The notes beneath the pieces are model-generated. The model saw only the letters and a program-made list of their open reading frames with translations, had not been told where the DNA came from and made no database searches. The translations under genes were made by a program, and so were the position numbers. Positions 1 through 7,439 of a stretch of 14,816 nucleotides of DNA are shown here, in pieces; position 1 is the stretch's first letter; the number at the start of each line of letters is the position of its first letter. This DNA comes from CAYOHR01 sp964512145. Its GTDB lineage: Bacteria > Bacteroidota > Bacteroidia > Flavobacteriales_G > JALEGO01. The stretch covers positions 1 to 14,816 of the forward strand of contig CAZEIM010000055.1 of assembly GCA_964512145.1 (NCBI GenBank), written 5' to 3'.

Positions 1-50
1 AGCAGAAGGAATATTGTCTAAACTCAATTTGTTGCACTAAAGTGGACAAG

Positions 51-629
51 TCAGGGGATTTTTTCAGAAACAGGTTGTCCAAAAACCTGTACGGCTATAA
101 TTTTTAGATTTTTTTTATCTACATCTATCGCCACAGAACCTAAAACATAGCCTTTATCTATCATATTGTGATAATGATCGGGAGACCTAACCCATCCATC
201 CACAATGTTATTTGCTAATTCATTATACGTTATGTTACTCCAAACTTTACCAAACTTATCTTTAACGGGAGTGTTATAATACGTTAACTCAATATTTTCA
301 CCTACTATTAAATCGTTTCTGCCAAAATATTGCACTCTTTTTAATGGGTCTTTAAGATATTTACTATTAACTTGAAAATGAGAAATTTGCTTATTATTTA
401 ATAAATAGCTTGCATGATTTTTTGCGGCTAAATATAATATACTATCTTTTAATAATGGATATAATTTTTTTATCCATCGAACACTATCTACTTTTTGATG
501 GATTATGTTTTCTAAAAAAGTAATATTAAAATCATTACTGTTTATAGTATCAAATGAACTTTGAGCGTATATAGGACTTAATAAATATAAGCAAAAAATA
601 AAAATAATTACGTACTTAGAGCTTGCCAT
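51..629 (-). CDS. Secreted CAP-domain (SCP/PR1-like) protein
   Basis: Predicted 192-residue exported protein. Residues 6-20 are a hydrophobic signal peptide ending near Tyr-Ala-Gln (21-23), so it should act in the periplasm or outside the cell. The rest resembles the CAP superfamily: LAAKNHASYLL (67-77, with His71), VGENIE (109-114, with Glu112-region acid) and WVRSPDHYHNMI (146-157), which matches the usual W-x-x-S-P-x-H-x-x-N-(I/M)-(L/I) signature. It ends just after the VQVFG strand, as CAP domains do. Function in bacteria is generally unknown, so I do not assign a reaction. The frame is open to an ATG at 662, but the ATG at 629 gives a normal short n-region (MASSK) and less overlap with the upstream gene, so I prefer it. 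Even so it overlaps the pseudouridine synthase stop by 22 bp, which suggests co-translation at the end of the panB transcript. Confidence 0.8.
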   Translation of the reverse strand: MASSKYVIIFIFCLYLLSPIYAQSSFDTINSNDFNITFLENIIHQKVDSVRWIKKLYPLLKDSILYLAAKNHASYLLNNKQISHFQVNSKYLKDPLKRVQYFGRNDLIVGENIELTYYNTPVKDKFGKVWSNITYNELANNIVDGWVRSPDHYHNMIDKGYVLGSVAIDVDKKNLKIIAVQVFGQPVSEKIP

Positions 630-1282
630 AATATATCGTTTGGATAAGGGGCTTGAATACATAATTTTTCTTTAGATACGGGATGTATAAATTCAACACT
701 ATACGCATGTAAGTGAATAGATTTATCGGTATTTGGTCTATCATAACCATATTTAACATCCCCTTTAATTGGGCATCCAATACTTGAAAGCTGACAACGT
801 ATTTGATGATGCCTTCCGGTAAAAAGAATAACTTCTAAACACATATACCGATCTAATTGTTTAATAACACGATATTGTAACTTAGCTTTTTTACCCTTTT
901 TTACATCTTGTGTAATATAGCTTTTATTTTGTTTTTCATTTTTAAGTAGGTAATGTTCCAAAGTCCCTTCTTTGGGAATATCATTTATTTTAACCATGGC
1001 ATGATATATTTTATGAATAGAGTGTTCTCTAAACATATCATTTAAACGAGATAAAGCCTTACTTGTTTTAGCAAAAATACAAACCCCACTAACAGGTCTA
1101 TCAATCCTATGTGTAACACCTATAAAAACCTCTCCCGGTTTTTGATATTTCTGTTTTAAATATTGTTTTACTTTTTCACTTAAAGGCTCATCTCCGGTTT
1201 TATCTCCTTGAACAATATCTGAAGCCTTTTTATTGACAATCAAAATATGATTGTCTTCAAATAAAATCTCAATATTGTTCAT
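608..1282 (-). CDS. RluA-family pseudouridine synthase (RluC/RluD-like, no S4 domain)
   Basis: A 224-residue RNA pseudouridine synthase, expected to isomerise specific uridines in rRNA or tRNA in the cytoplasm. The catalytic motif is THRIDRPVSGV (57-67) with the nucleophilic aspartate at Asp61. The second family block, LFTGRHHQIRCQLSSIG (153-169) followed by PIKGDVKYG, is intact. The protein begins directly with the catalytic domain (IEILFEDNHILIVNKKA) and has no N-terminal S4 RNA-binding domain, so it is the short RluA type; the exact target uridine cannot be read from sequence. It overlaps panB by 14 bp upstream and the CAP gene downstream, so all three are probably one transcript. As I recall, an RluA-type enzyme next to panB is a common Bacteroidota arrangement, probably without a metabolic link. 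Confidence 0.92.
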   Translation of the reverse strand: MNNIEILFEDNHILIVNKKASDIVQGDKTGDEPLSEKVKQYLKQKYQKPGEVFIGVTHRIDRPVSGVCIFAKTSKALSRLNDMFREHSIHKIYHAMVKINDIPKEGTLEHYLLKNEKQNKSYITQDVKKGKKAKLQYRVIKQLDRYMCLEVILFTGRHHQIRCQLSSIGCPIKGDVKYGYDRPNTDKSIHLHAYSVEFIHPVSKEKLCIQAPYPNDILWQALST

Positions 1283-2078
1283 CTTTATTCGGAAAATCTC
1301 TTGATTTTACATCATTAATATAATTACCCACCGAATCAAAAATTTGTTCGTAAAGGTTGTTATATCTTCTTAAAAATCTGGGGCTAAATTCATGTGTAAT
1401 ACCTAACATATCATGCAAGACCAACACTTGTCCATCTACCCCACCTCCTGCTCCAATGCCAATTACAGGTATTTTTACAGTTTCGGCCACTGTTTGAGCT
1501 AATAATGCAGGTATTTTTTCTAATACAATAGCAAAACAGCCTATTTCTTCAAGCATTTTTGCGTCTTTAATTAATCTTTCAGCCTCTTCCTCTTCTTTTG
1601 CTCTCACTGAATAAGTTCCAAATTTATAAATCGATTGCGGTGTTAAACCTAAATGCCCCATTACGGGTATACCGGCCGTTAAAATTCGTGTAATAGATTC
1701 TTTAATTTCCTGTCCACCCTCCAATTTAACAGCATGAGCTCCAGATTCTTTCATGATTTTTATGGAAGAATCTAACGCTGATTTAGAATTTCCTTGATAT
1801 GATCCAAAAGGTAAATCTACCACAATTAAAGCTCTTTTTGCAGCTCGTACCACCGAACAAGCATGATAAACCATTTGATCTAAAGTAATTGGCAATGTTG
1901 TTTCATGACCTGCCATGACATTCGAAGCAGAATCCCCTACTAAAATCACTTCTATTCCTGCTGCATCTACAATTTTAGCCAATGAATAATCATAAGATGT
2001 AAGCATTGAAATTTTTTCTCCTCTGTTTTTCATTTCCTGCAAAACATGTGTAGTAATTCTTTTGGGTGTTTTTTCCAT
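1269..2078 (-). CDS. panB: 3-methyl-2-oxobutanoate hydroxymethyltransferase (PanB)
   Basis: First committed enzyme of pantothenate and coenzyme A synthesis: it transfers a hydroxymethyl group from 5,10-methylenetetrahydrofolate to 2-oxoisovalerate to give ketopantoate. It acts in the cytoplasm as a TIM-barrel enzyme that needs a divalent metal. At 269 residues it is the normal length. Metal-binding acids lie in VGDSASNV (Asp49), VVDLPFGSY (Asp88) and VKLEGG (Glu120); the likely catalytic glutamate is Glu187 in VLEKIP. The glycine-rich block GIGAGGGVDGQ (207-217) followed by VLVLHDMLG is also intact. It is the first gene of the leftward chain panB-pseudouridine synthase-CAP and is divergent from trxB. 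Its promoter should lie in 2079-2320, but I found no perfect -7 box on this strand; the closest is GTATTTTG at 2160-2153. No panC, panD or panE is in the window. Confidence 0.97.
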   Translation of the reverse strand: MEKTPKRITTHVLQEMKNRGEKISMLTSYDYSLAKIVDAAGIEVILVGDSASNVMAGHETTLPITLDQMVYHACSVVRAAKRALIVVDLPFGSYQGNSKSALDSSIKIMKESGAHAVKLEGGQEIKESITRILTAGIPVMGHLGLTPQSIYKFGTYSVRAKEEEEAERLIKDAKMLEEIGCFAIVLEKIPALLAQTVAETVKIPVIGIGAGGGVDGQVLVLHDMLGITHEFSPRFLRRYNNLYEQIFDSVGNYINDVKSRDFPNKDEQY

Positions 2079-2220
2079 GAAATAAATTTATTAAACGAAC
2101 ATACTAAATTTTGCTTAAATCATTATGTATTAAAGTAATTATTATATATTAACAAAATACTATATAAACTATAATTATGACAATTGCATTATATTGCTAA
2201 TAATTATTTGAAGCGACCCA

Positions 2221-2239
2221 ATGATTTGAGAAAAATCAT
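2221..2239. repeat. Small inverted repeat upstream of the trxB promoter
   Basis: ATGATTT (2221-2227) and AAATCAT (2233-2239) form a perfect 7-bp inverted repeat around a 5-nt spacer. It sits about 35 bp before the trxB -7 box inside the panB/trxB intergenic region. It could be an operator half-site pair or a chance AT-rich palindrome; no regulator can be named. Confidence 0.3.
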
Positions 2240-2273
2240 ATAAAAAACAATACGTGTTTATCATGCAAATATT

Positions 2274-2281
2274 TACATTTG
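2274..2281 (+). promoter_or_regulatory. Bacteroidota-type -7 promoter box for trxB
   Basis: TACATTTG matches the Bacteroidota sigma-ABfr -7 consensus TAnnTTTG at every fixed position, 39 bp before the trxB ATG. This would leave a leader of roughly 30-35 nt. A good TTTG -33 element is not seen at the expected distance (only TACGTG near 2251-2256), so the call rests on the -7 box and its position. The same octamer appears in front of the small lipoprotein gene at 7367. Confidence 0.5.
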
Positions 2282-2320
2282 AACTTCAAACAATTTTAAT
2301 TTTTATTAGTTAACTTATAT

Positions 2321-3271
2321 ATGGAAAATATTGAAAAAATTAAATGTCTTATTATTGGATCAGGTCCTGCAGGATACACAGCGGCAATTTATGCTGCCAG
2401 AGCTGACTTAAAACCTGTTTTATATCAAGGAATGGAGCCTGGAGGTCAACTAATGTTAACTACTGATGTAGATAATTTTCCCGGATATCCTCAAGGTGTT
2501 CATGGTCAGCAAATGATGCTCGATTTAGAAAATCAGGCTAAACGTTTTGAAACAGATATACGATATGGATGGGTTACAAAAGTAGATTTTACCGCCCCTC
2601 CTCATAAAGTTACTATTGAAGATGGAAAAAAAGAAATACTTGCCGAAACTGTAATTATTGCAACGGGTGCATCGGCAAAATGGCTTGGAATACCCTCTGA
2701 ATTACGTTTAAGAGATGCGGGGGGTGGGGTTTCTGCATGTGCTGTATGTGATGGATTTTTTTACAGAAATCAAACGGTAGCTATTGTTGGAGGCGGAGAT
2801 ACTGCCTGTGAAGAAGCCTCTTATTTAGCTAAACTGTGTACTAAAGTGTATATGATTGTTCGAAAAGATTTACGAGCGTCAAAAGCTATGCAACATCGAG
2901 TAAAATCTTTACCTAATATTGAAATTTTATACAATTATGAAACCCAAGAGGTATTGGGAAAAGATAAAGTAGAAGGTGTTATATTGAAAAATAATATCAC
3001 ACAAGAAACTAAAACAATTGATGTTACAGGATTTTTTGTAGCTATTGGTCATAAACCCAATACAGATGTATTTAAAGATTGGTTAGAAATGGATGAAGTG
3101 GGATATATAAAAATTGCAAAACCCGGATCAACCTACACAAACAGAGAAGGGGTTTTTGTTGCCGGAGATGCCGCGGATAAAATTTACAGACAAGCAATTA
3201 CTGCAGCCGGAACAGGCTGTATGGCTGCTTTAGACGCTGAAAGATATTTAGCTGCAAAAGGTTTGCATTAA
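2321..3271 (+). CDS. trxB: Thioredoxin-disulfide reductase
   Basis: Flavoprotein of 316 residues that passes electrons from NADPH through FAD and a redox-active disulfide to thioredoxin; cytoplasmic homodimer. All hallmarks are present: the FAD-binding GSGPAGYTAA (13-22), the disulfide CAVC (Cys140 and Cys143) in GVSACAVCDGFF, the NADPH-binding GGGDTACEEA (157-166) with VRKDLRAS (180-187) that would hold the 2'-phosphate, and the C-terminal FAD motif AGDAAD (281-286). The length is normal for the low-molecular-weight bacterial type, and there is no fused thioredoxin domain. The ATG at 2321 gives the expected short lead into the first beta strand. The stop codon shares its last A with the ATG of the next gene, so the two are translationally coupled. 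No thioredoxin gene is nearby. Confidence 0.97.
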   Translation: MENIEKIKCLIIGSGPAGYTAAIYAARADLKPVLYQGMEPGGQLMLTTDVDNFPGYPQGVHGQQMMLDLENQAKRFETDIRYGWVTKVDFTAPPHKVTIEDGKKEILAETVIIATGASAKWLGIPSELRLRDAGGGVSACAVCDGFFYRNQTVAIVGGGDTACEEASYLAKLCTKVYMIVRKDLRASKAMQHRVKSLPNIEILYNYETQEVLGKDKVEGVILKNNITQETKTIDVTGFFVAIGHKPNTDVFKDWLEMDEVGYIKIAKPGSTYTNREGVFVAGDAADKIYRQAITAAGTGCMAALDAERYLAAKGLH

Positions 3272-3801
3272 TGAAAGCGATTTTTTATTTAAAGTTTATT
3301 ATATTAAGTGTATTTTTTATTTCCTGTGAAAAAAAAGCACCAAAAAATTCACCTTCAGAAATAAAACAAGAAATTGAAAAATTAAAAACGGGAAATTATA
3401 CTGTTAAAAAACATGTAGAAAAATACAACCAAAAGGATACTGTTTTTATTAAAAATGTTATTTGGGAAGATGAGTTAAGCTTATTTTTAAAACATTTTCC
3501 TGACCCTGAAATATTAAATTCTGAATACAATTTACAAAATCAAGAATCTGATAGTTTTATTGTATATACATATACTCCTAAAAATACAACAAACAAAGTT
3601 CAAGATATAGAAATCACAAAAAGTAAGATTTCAACACAAAATATAAAGTACTATTTACACATTTCAGACAAAAATGGATTAAACTATTACGAGTATTTTT
3701 TAACGTACGAACCCCTTAAAAATTATCTGATTTTTGGAAAAGAAGGCATATCCCACTCAAGGGAAACTTCCTTTAAAATTGCAGGTGAAATAGTTCATTA
3801 A
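3271..3801 (+). CDS. Predicted lipoprotein of unknown function, coupled to trxB
   Basis: A 176-residue protein I do not recognise. It starts with a lipoprotein signal (MKAIFYLKF, then a hydrophobic stretch to FISC) with the lipidated cysteine at Cys19, followed by EKKAPKN, a charged linker typical of envelope lipoproteins. The mature part is rich in Lys, Asn, Thr and Ile, contains no further cysteine and shows no catalytic motif; alternating hydrophobic and polar residues suggest a beta-rich fold. Start and stop overlap with trxB as TAATG (one shared base), so it is almost certainly on the trxB transcript. Because it lacks cysteines after Cys19, a direct thiol-exchange role with thioredoxin reductase is unlikely and the pairing may be incidental. 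It ends only 7 bp from the convergent PPK2 gene, with no clear terminator between them. Confidence 0.75.
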   Translation: MKAIFYLKFIILSVFFISCEKKAPKNSPSEIKQEIEKLKTGNYTVKKHVEKYNQKDTVFIKNVIWEDELSLFLKHFPDPEILNSEYNLQNQESDSFIVYTYTPKNTTNKVQDIEITKSKISTQNIKYYLHISDKNGLNYYEYFLTYEPLKNYLIFGKEGISHSRETSFKIAGEIVH

Positions 3802-3808
3802 ACACCCT

Positions 3809-4552
3809 TTACTTAAATAATTCTGACTCTAAATCGGGCCATTGTAAGGGTAAATGATTGAGAGTTTCTAAAATATGTTCAGAGATTAAATAATCCTTAT
3901 ACCAATTTTGATCACTCGGAATTATATCCCATTTTACCTTATTACATCCCTCAAAAATATCTTGATATACTTGTTGATATGAATCCCATTTCTCTCTAGT
4001 ATTCCAATCTCCATCGTTATGCTTCCAATGCTTTTCTTTTAATTGTATTCTCTCTTGCAATCTGGATAGCTGTTCTTCTCTCGAAACATGGAGATAAAAC
4101 TTACATAGTATGGTATCGTTATGAAGTAACAAGTCCTCAAAATAATTTATTAAACGAAATCTTTCCTTTATAGCACTTTTAGGTATATATTTTTCTACCG
4201 ATGGAACTAGAATATCTTCATAATGAGAGCGATTAAACATGTGAACCATTCCTTTTTCGGGAGCATTAGCATGTATTCTCCATAAAAAATCATGAGCTAA
4301 CTCTATCTCTGTAGGCTTTTTATAACTAAATACTCTAAACCCAAGTGGATTAAAAGCTTTACAAACAGAGCGAATAGCTCCATCTTTTCCAGAAGCATCT
4401 ACACCTTGAAAAACAAGTAATAAACTAAATTTCTTTTGAGCGTATAAGATATTGTGACGTTCGTTAATTTGTACATAGTTTTTTTGAGTTAGTAACTTAA
4501 ATTCTTCTTTATTAAGATGTTTTGGTGCTTTAGTTGATATTTTGTCTAACAT
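3809..4552 (-). CDS. Polyphosphate kinase 2 family protein, class III-like
   Basis: A 247-residue PPK2-type polyphosphate:nucleotide phosphotransferase, which uses polyphosphate to phosphorylate nucleoside mono- or diphosphates. The P-loop is GVDASGKDG (50-58, Lys56) after the strand LLLVFQ. The Walker B block reads FNRSHYEDILV (106-116), the form I associate with class III enzymes that phosphorylate both AMP and ADP, rather than the FDRSWYN form of class I. The lid region around Arg164-Arg168 and the KHWKHNDGDW segment (174-183) also fit. Class and substrate remain inference from these motifs. It is the last gene of the HerA-like/EEP/PPK2 chain: its ATG at 4552 lies 7 bp inside the end of the EEP gene. 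No ppk1 or exopolyphosphatase gene is in the window. Confidence 0.92.
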   Translation of the reverse strand: MLDKISTKAPKHLNKEEFKLLTQKNYVQINERHNILYAQKKFSLLLVFQGVDASGKDGAIRSVCKAFNPLGFRVFSYKKPTEIELAHDFLWRIHANAPEKGMVHMFNRSHYEDILVPSVEKYIPKSAIKERFRLINYFEDLLLHNDTILCKFYLHVSREEQLSRLQERIQLKEKHWKHNDGDWNTREKWDSYQQVYQDIFEGCNKVKWDIIPSDQNWYKDYLISEHILETLNHLPLQWPDLESELFK

Positions 4553-5535
4553 ACTGGTTCAAAATTAATATACACGGGCAAATGATCAGAATATCCTTGA
4601 TGATATTTATCACCACTATACGTTTTATTGGGGAACAATGCTCCTGATTTTTTATCCTTATACATCATCCATTTTTTATGGAGTATTTTTCCTGAATACA
4701 TATTAACCAAGGGATTATCCCAAAATAAGCAATTTTTATTGACCAAAATTTGATCGTACATTTTCCATATTCCCTTATGAGCCACAGAACCTTTCTTTTC
4801 TAAATAATATCGATGATGTAAATTAAATAAATTTTTATGGGTTAACTCTCCTAATACGCCAACAGACTCTAATCCCTGAACTAAGCTTTTATCATCGGGC
4901 TCATCATTAAAATCGCCCATAACAATAACATAAGAATTTTCATTACCTTCTAATACTTCATGAATATGTGCTTTTAATTTTTCTGCTGCCTTACATCTTT
5001 TTTCTTCCGATAACTCTACCCCTTCTCTTCTAGATGGCCAATGATTAATATAAAAATGAATAGGGATATCGTTACATAAATTTCCGTAAACATGTAAAAT
5101 ATCACGTGTAAAATCTTGCTCACCTTGTTCATTTAGTAATGGAATTTCTATTACATCAAATCCCAAACAATTAAAATACTGCTCATCAAATAAAAAAGCC
5201 ACATCAGCTCCTCTTCTGTCAGGACTTTCTCGGTGGATAATTTTGTACATTCTTGATGCTAAATATTTTGAAGACACTAAATCTAATAAAACGCGCTTAT
5301 TTTCTACCTCAGATAAACCAATGAATATAGGTAAGGTTGGACCAACCTGAGATAGCACTTTTGAAATTTGATCTATTTTTTTAAAATATTTTTGAATATT
5401 CCAATGCTTAAATCCCAACGGTGTAAAATCATCATCATCAACTGCGGGATCATTTATAGTATCGTATAAATTTTCTACATTATAAAAAACAAGGGATTTT
5501 CCGGCAATACTTTTTAATGAAGAATCAGAAATCAA
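4546..5535 (-). CDS. Endonuclease/exonuclease/phosphatase (EEP) family protein
   Basis: A 329-residue protein of the EEP (DNase I-like) fold, metal-dependent hydrolases of phosphodiester or phosphomonoester bonds. Family blocks in order: FYNVENLYDT (17-26), the metal-binding glutamate Glu76 in GLSEVEN (73-79), NHWPSRREG (164-172), GDFNDEP (207-213) and the terminal catalytic SDHLPVYI (316-323). There is no signal peptide, so it is probably cytoplasmic. Substrate cannot be told: relatives in Bacteroidota are usually annotated only as endonuclease. The only plausible start is a TTG at 5535, which overlaps the HerA-like stop as TTGA; no in-frame ATG exists before residue 97, by which point two family motifs have passed. 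The overlap on both sides (4 bp and 7 bp) indicates a tightly coupled three-gene unit. Confidence 0.9.
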   Translation of the reverse strand: MISDSSLKSIAGKSLVFYNVENLYDTINDPAVDDDDFTPLGFKHWNIQKYFKKIDQISKVLSQVGPTLPIFIGLSEVENKRVLLDLVSSKYLASRMYKIIHRESPDRRGADVAFLFDEQYFNCLGFDVIEIPLLNEQGEQDFTRDILHVYGNLCNDIPIHFYINHWPSRREGVELSEEKRCKAAEKLKAHIHEVLEGNENSYVIVMGDFNDEPDDKSLVQGLESVGVLGELTHKNLFNLHHRYYLEKKGSVAHKGIWKMYDQILVNKNCLFWDNPLVNMYSGKILHKKWMMYKDKKSGALFPNKTYSGDKYHQGYSDHLPVYINFEPVC

Positions 5536-7073
5536 AATAATTTTCTTTTTGAAGTTGTTTTTTTAACTCCCAAAGCGCCCAATAAACCACGCGTTAATTC
5601 TCGAACAACGATTGTGCCTACTTGCTTTAAAAATGGATTTTTTTGCACATCCGAAAACCATCCACCCTCTTTCTTTTCGTGCTTATTATCATTGTTTTCA
5701 GGCTGGCTTAATTCAGTTGTATTAATCGGTTGTATTTTACGAGAAAGGATTTCGTGAGCGCTCTCAATATCAATATCATGTTCGTATTTTTTCACCAAGT
5801 TTGATTGACTTACCAATTCAGTAATTTCCTCCTCCGTTAAAATATCCATTCTACTTTGAGGAGCTCTCATATAACAAGCTACTAAAGGAGTAGGTATTCC
5901 TTTCTCATTTAATCCTGTTACTAATGCCTCACCAATTCCTAAATTGGTTAATAACTCATCTGTATTATAAAATTTACTGATTGGAAAGTTTTCTGCGGCT
6001 AATTTAATTTCCTTTCTGTCTTTTGCTGTAAATGCTCTAAGTGCATGCTGAACTTTTAAACCTAATTGAGATAATATTGCTGGAGGAATATCACCAGGAA
6101 CTTGAGTACAAAAAAATATTCCTACACCTTTTGAACGTATAAGTTTAATAATAGACTCTAGCTGTTGAAGTAATGCCTTAGATGCATGTTGAAAAATTAA
6201 ATGAGCTTCATCTATAAATAATACTAATTTTGGTTTTTCTAAATCTCCCACTTCAGGAAAAACAGCATATATTTCAGCTAATAAACTTAACATAAATGTT
6301 GAAAACAACATTGGTTTATCCTGCATATCACTTAATCGCAAAATTGAAATAAGTCCTTTACCATCTTTAACTTGTAATAAATCTTGAACATCAAAAGATG
6401 GTTCTCCAAAAAACTTATCGGCTCCTTGTTGCTCTAATTCAACAATTTTACGCATAATAATATTGACGGTTGCAGGCGAAACGGCCCCGTACTCTAATTC
6501 TATATCATTTTTACCCTCTTGAGTGATATACCTTAAAACTCTTTTTAAGTCTGATAAATCCAACAAAGGCATTGCGTGATCATCACAGTATTTATATATC
6601 AATGTAATAACACTTTGTTGAGTATCATTTAAATCTAAAATTTTTGAAAATAATACCGGACCAAACTCTAACAATGTAGCTCTTAAACGAACCCCCTGTG
6701 AATGGGTTAATGTTAATAACTCAACAGGGTATGAAGTAGGTAAATAAGGTAGTTGAATGAGTTCGTGTCGCTTTTTAATAAAGTCTTTTTCAACTCCCTC
6801 TGCTGCCAATCCACTTAAATCACCTTTTAAATCCATTAAAAGCACGGGTACTTCCTGCTGAGATAACTGTTCAGCGATTACTTGTAAAGATTTAGTTTTT
6901 CCGGTTCCTGTAGCTCCGGCAATTAAACCATGTCTGTTAAAGGACTTAAGAGGTAGTTGTATGTTATTAGGATAAACCTGACCTTGAAACAAAACGCCTC
7001 CTAATGTAATACTAGGTGTTGAAAAACGATACGCTGAGTCTACTTCAGCTAAAAAATTAATTACATTACTCAT
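5532..7073 (-). CDS. HerA-like ATPase of the YjgR/DUF853 family
   Basis: A 513-residue P-loop ATPase of the HerA/FtsK superfamily. Walker A is GATGTGKT (53-60); MDLKGDLSG (80-88) follows the second strand as in YjgR-type proteins; Walker B is LFIDEAHLIF (285-294); a sensor-like FCTQVPGDIP lies at 321-330, and the family's C-terminal RELTRGLLGALG block is at 491-502. A polar, probably disordered linker at about 450-470 (many Asn, Glu, Lys) precedes it. The family's function is unknown; HerA itself is a hexameric DNA translocase that works with a nuclease, whereas YjgR-type proteins have no settled partner. It is first in the chain with the EEP and PPK2 genes and overlaps the EEP start by 4 bp. 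The ATG at 7073 lies just 20 nt after the hairpin of the upstream gene's terminator, with no clear promoter of its own. Confidence 0.93.
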   Translation of the reverse strand: MSNVINFLAEVDSAYRFSTPSITLGGVLFQGQVYPNNIQLPLKSFNRHGLIAGATGTGKTKSLQVIAEQLSQQEVPVLLMDLKGDLSGLAAEGVEKDFIKKRHELIQLPYLPTSYPVELLTLTHSQGVRLRATLLEFGPVLFSKILDLNDTQQSVITLIYKYCDDHAMPLLDLSDLKRVLRYITQEGKNDIELEYGAVSPATVNIIMRKIVELEQQGADKFFGEPSFDVQDLLQVKDGKGLISILRLSDMQDKPMLFSTFMLSLLAEIYAVFPEVGDLEKPKLVLFIDEAHLIFQHASKALLQQLESIIKLIRSKGVGIFFCTQVPGDIPPAILSQLGLKVQHALRAFTAKDRKEIKLAAENFPISKFYNTDELLTNLGIGEALVTGLNEKGIPTPLVACYMRAPQSRMDILTEEEITELVSQSNLVKKYEHDIDIESAHEILSRKIQPINTTELSQPENNDNKHEKKEGGWFSDVQKNPFLKQVGTIVVRELTRGLLGALGVKKTTSKRKLF

Positions 7074-7093
7074 TTCAAATGCAATATAATAAA

Positions 7094-7125
7094 AAAAGCC
7101 TGATGTTCTTAAACACCAGGCTTTT
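7094..7125 (-). terminator. Rho-independent terminator of the small lipoprotein gene
   Basis: On the minus strand AAAAGCCTG pairs with CAGGCTTTT (9 bp), then one mismatch, 4 more pairs and a 4-nt loop. A T-rich tract follows at 7093-7087. It lies 17 bp after the stop of the 74-residue lipoprotein and 20 nt before the HerA-like ATG. The flanking A and T tracts mean it could also stop transcription coming from the other direction. Confidence 0.9.
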
Positions 7126-7142
7126 AATAATAAAAAAATAAA

Positions 7143-7367
7143 TTACTTAATAACGCAAGTTACAGTAGATTTAATTCCACCGATTTCTGAGCTAGAGTTT
7201 CCAGCTTCACAAGCTTCAGTAGCATCTTTTTTAGTAGCGTTAATTGTTGAAGAAGCAGTAGTTTTAATACCAGCTACATCAGCAGTACACTCACATGTAT
7301 AATCTTTTTTACAAGAAACAGCTGCTAACATAATAACTGCAGCAAAAGCTAAAGATAATTTTTTCAT
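7143..7367 (-). CDS. Small Cys-containing lipoprotein
   Basis: A 74-residue protein with a clear lipoprotein signal: MKKLSLAFAAVIMLAAVSC, lipidated at Cys19 (lipobox AVSC). The mature 56 residues begin CKKDYTCEC and carry four further cysteines (25, 27, 53, 71), enough for two disulfides in the periplasm or at the surface; the rest is rich in Thr, Ser, Ala and Ile, with a near-repeat GIKTTAS/GIKSTVT (33-39 and 64-70). Function is unknown, though similar tiny YTCEC-type lipoproteins are familiar in Flavobacteria. It appears to be a single-gene transcript: a perfect -7 box 25 bp upstream and a strong terminator right after the stop. Its codons are less AT-extreme than its neighbours (many GCT, ACA and GTT), which may mean high expression. 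Confidence 0.85.
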   Translation of the reverse strand: MKKLSLAFAAVIMLAAVSCKKDYTCECTADVAGIKTTASSTINATKKDATEACEAGNSSSEIGGIKSTVTCVIK

Positions 7368-7391
7368 TTTTTAATAATTTTAAAATTTGAG

Positions 7392-7399
7392 CAAATGTA
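7392..7399 (-). promoter_or_regulatory. Bacteroidota-type -7 promoter box for the small lipoprotein
   Basis: Read on the minus strand, TACATTTG fits TAnnTTTG perfectly and is the same octamer as at trxB. It lies 25 bp before the ATG at 7367, implying a leader of about 18 nt. No convincing TTTG -33 box is seen in the A/T-rich stretch at about 7418-7425. Confidence 0.5.
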
Positions 7400-7439
7400 A
7401 AAAAAGAATATTCATATGAAAATTTTTTTTTATAAAAAA

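Noticed and set aside
1..40. Plus-strand frame ending in a stop at 38-40 (AEGILSKLNLLH), possibly the 3' end of a gene
   Set aside because: Only 12 codons are visible and they match nothing I recognise; a minus-strand frame is open over the same bases. It would fit a convergent neighbour of the CAP gene but cannot be supported.
43..81. Inverted repeat TGGACAA...TTGTCCA around the CAP stop codon
   Set aside because: Seven base pairs separated by 25 nt is weak, lies partly in coding sequence and has no T tract, so it is not a convincing terminator or element end.
630..662. Eleven-codon longer CAP protein starting at 662
   Set aside because: It would put an unusual 16-residue n-region before the signal peptide and lengthen the overlap with the pseudouridine synthase to 55 bp; the ATG at 629 is simpler.
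3809..7073. HerA-like/EEP/PPK2 as an anti-phage defence island
   Set aside because: The HerA-like protein belongs to the common YjgR/DUF853 type, the surroundings are core genes, and no mobile-element or other defence gene is near; kept only as a neighbourhood question.
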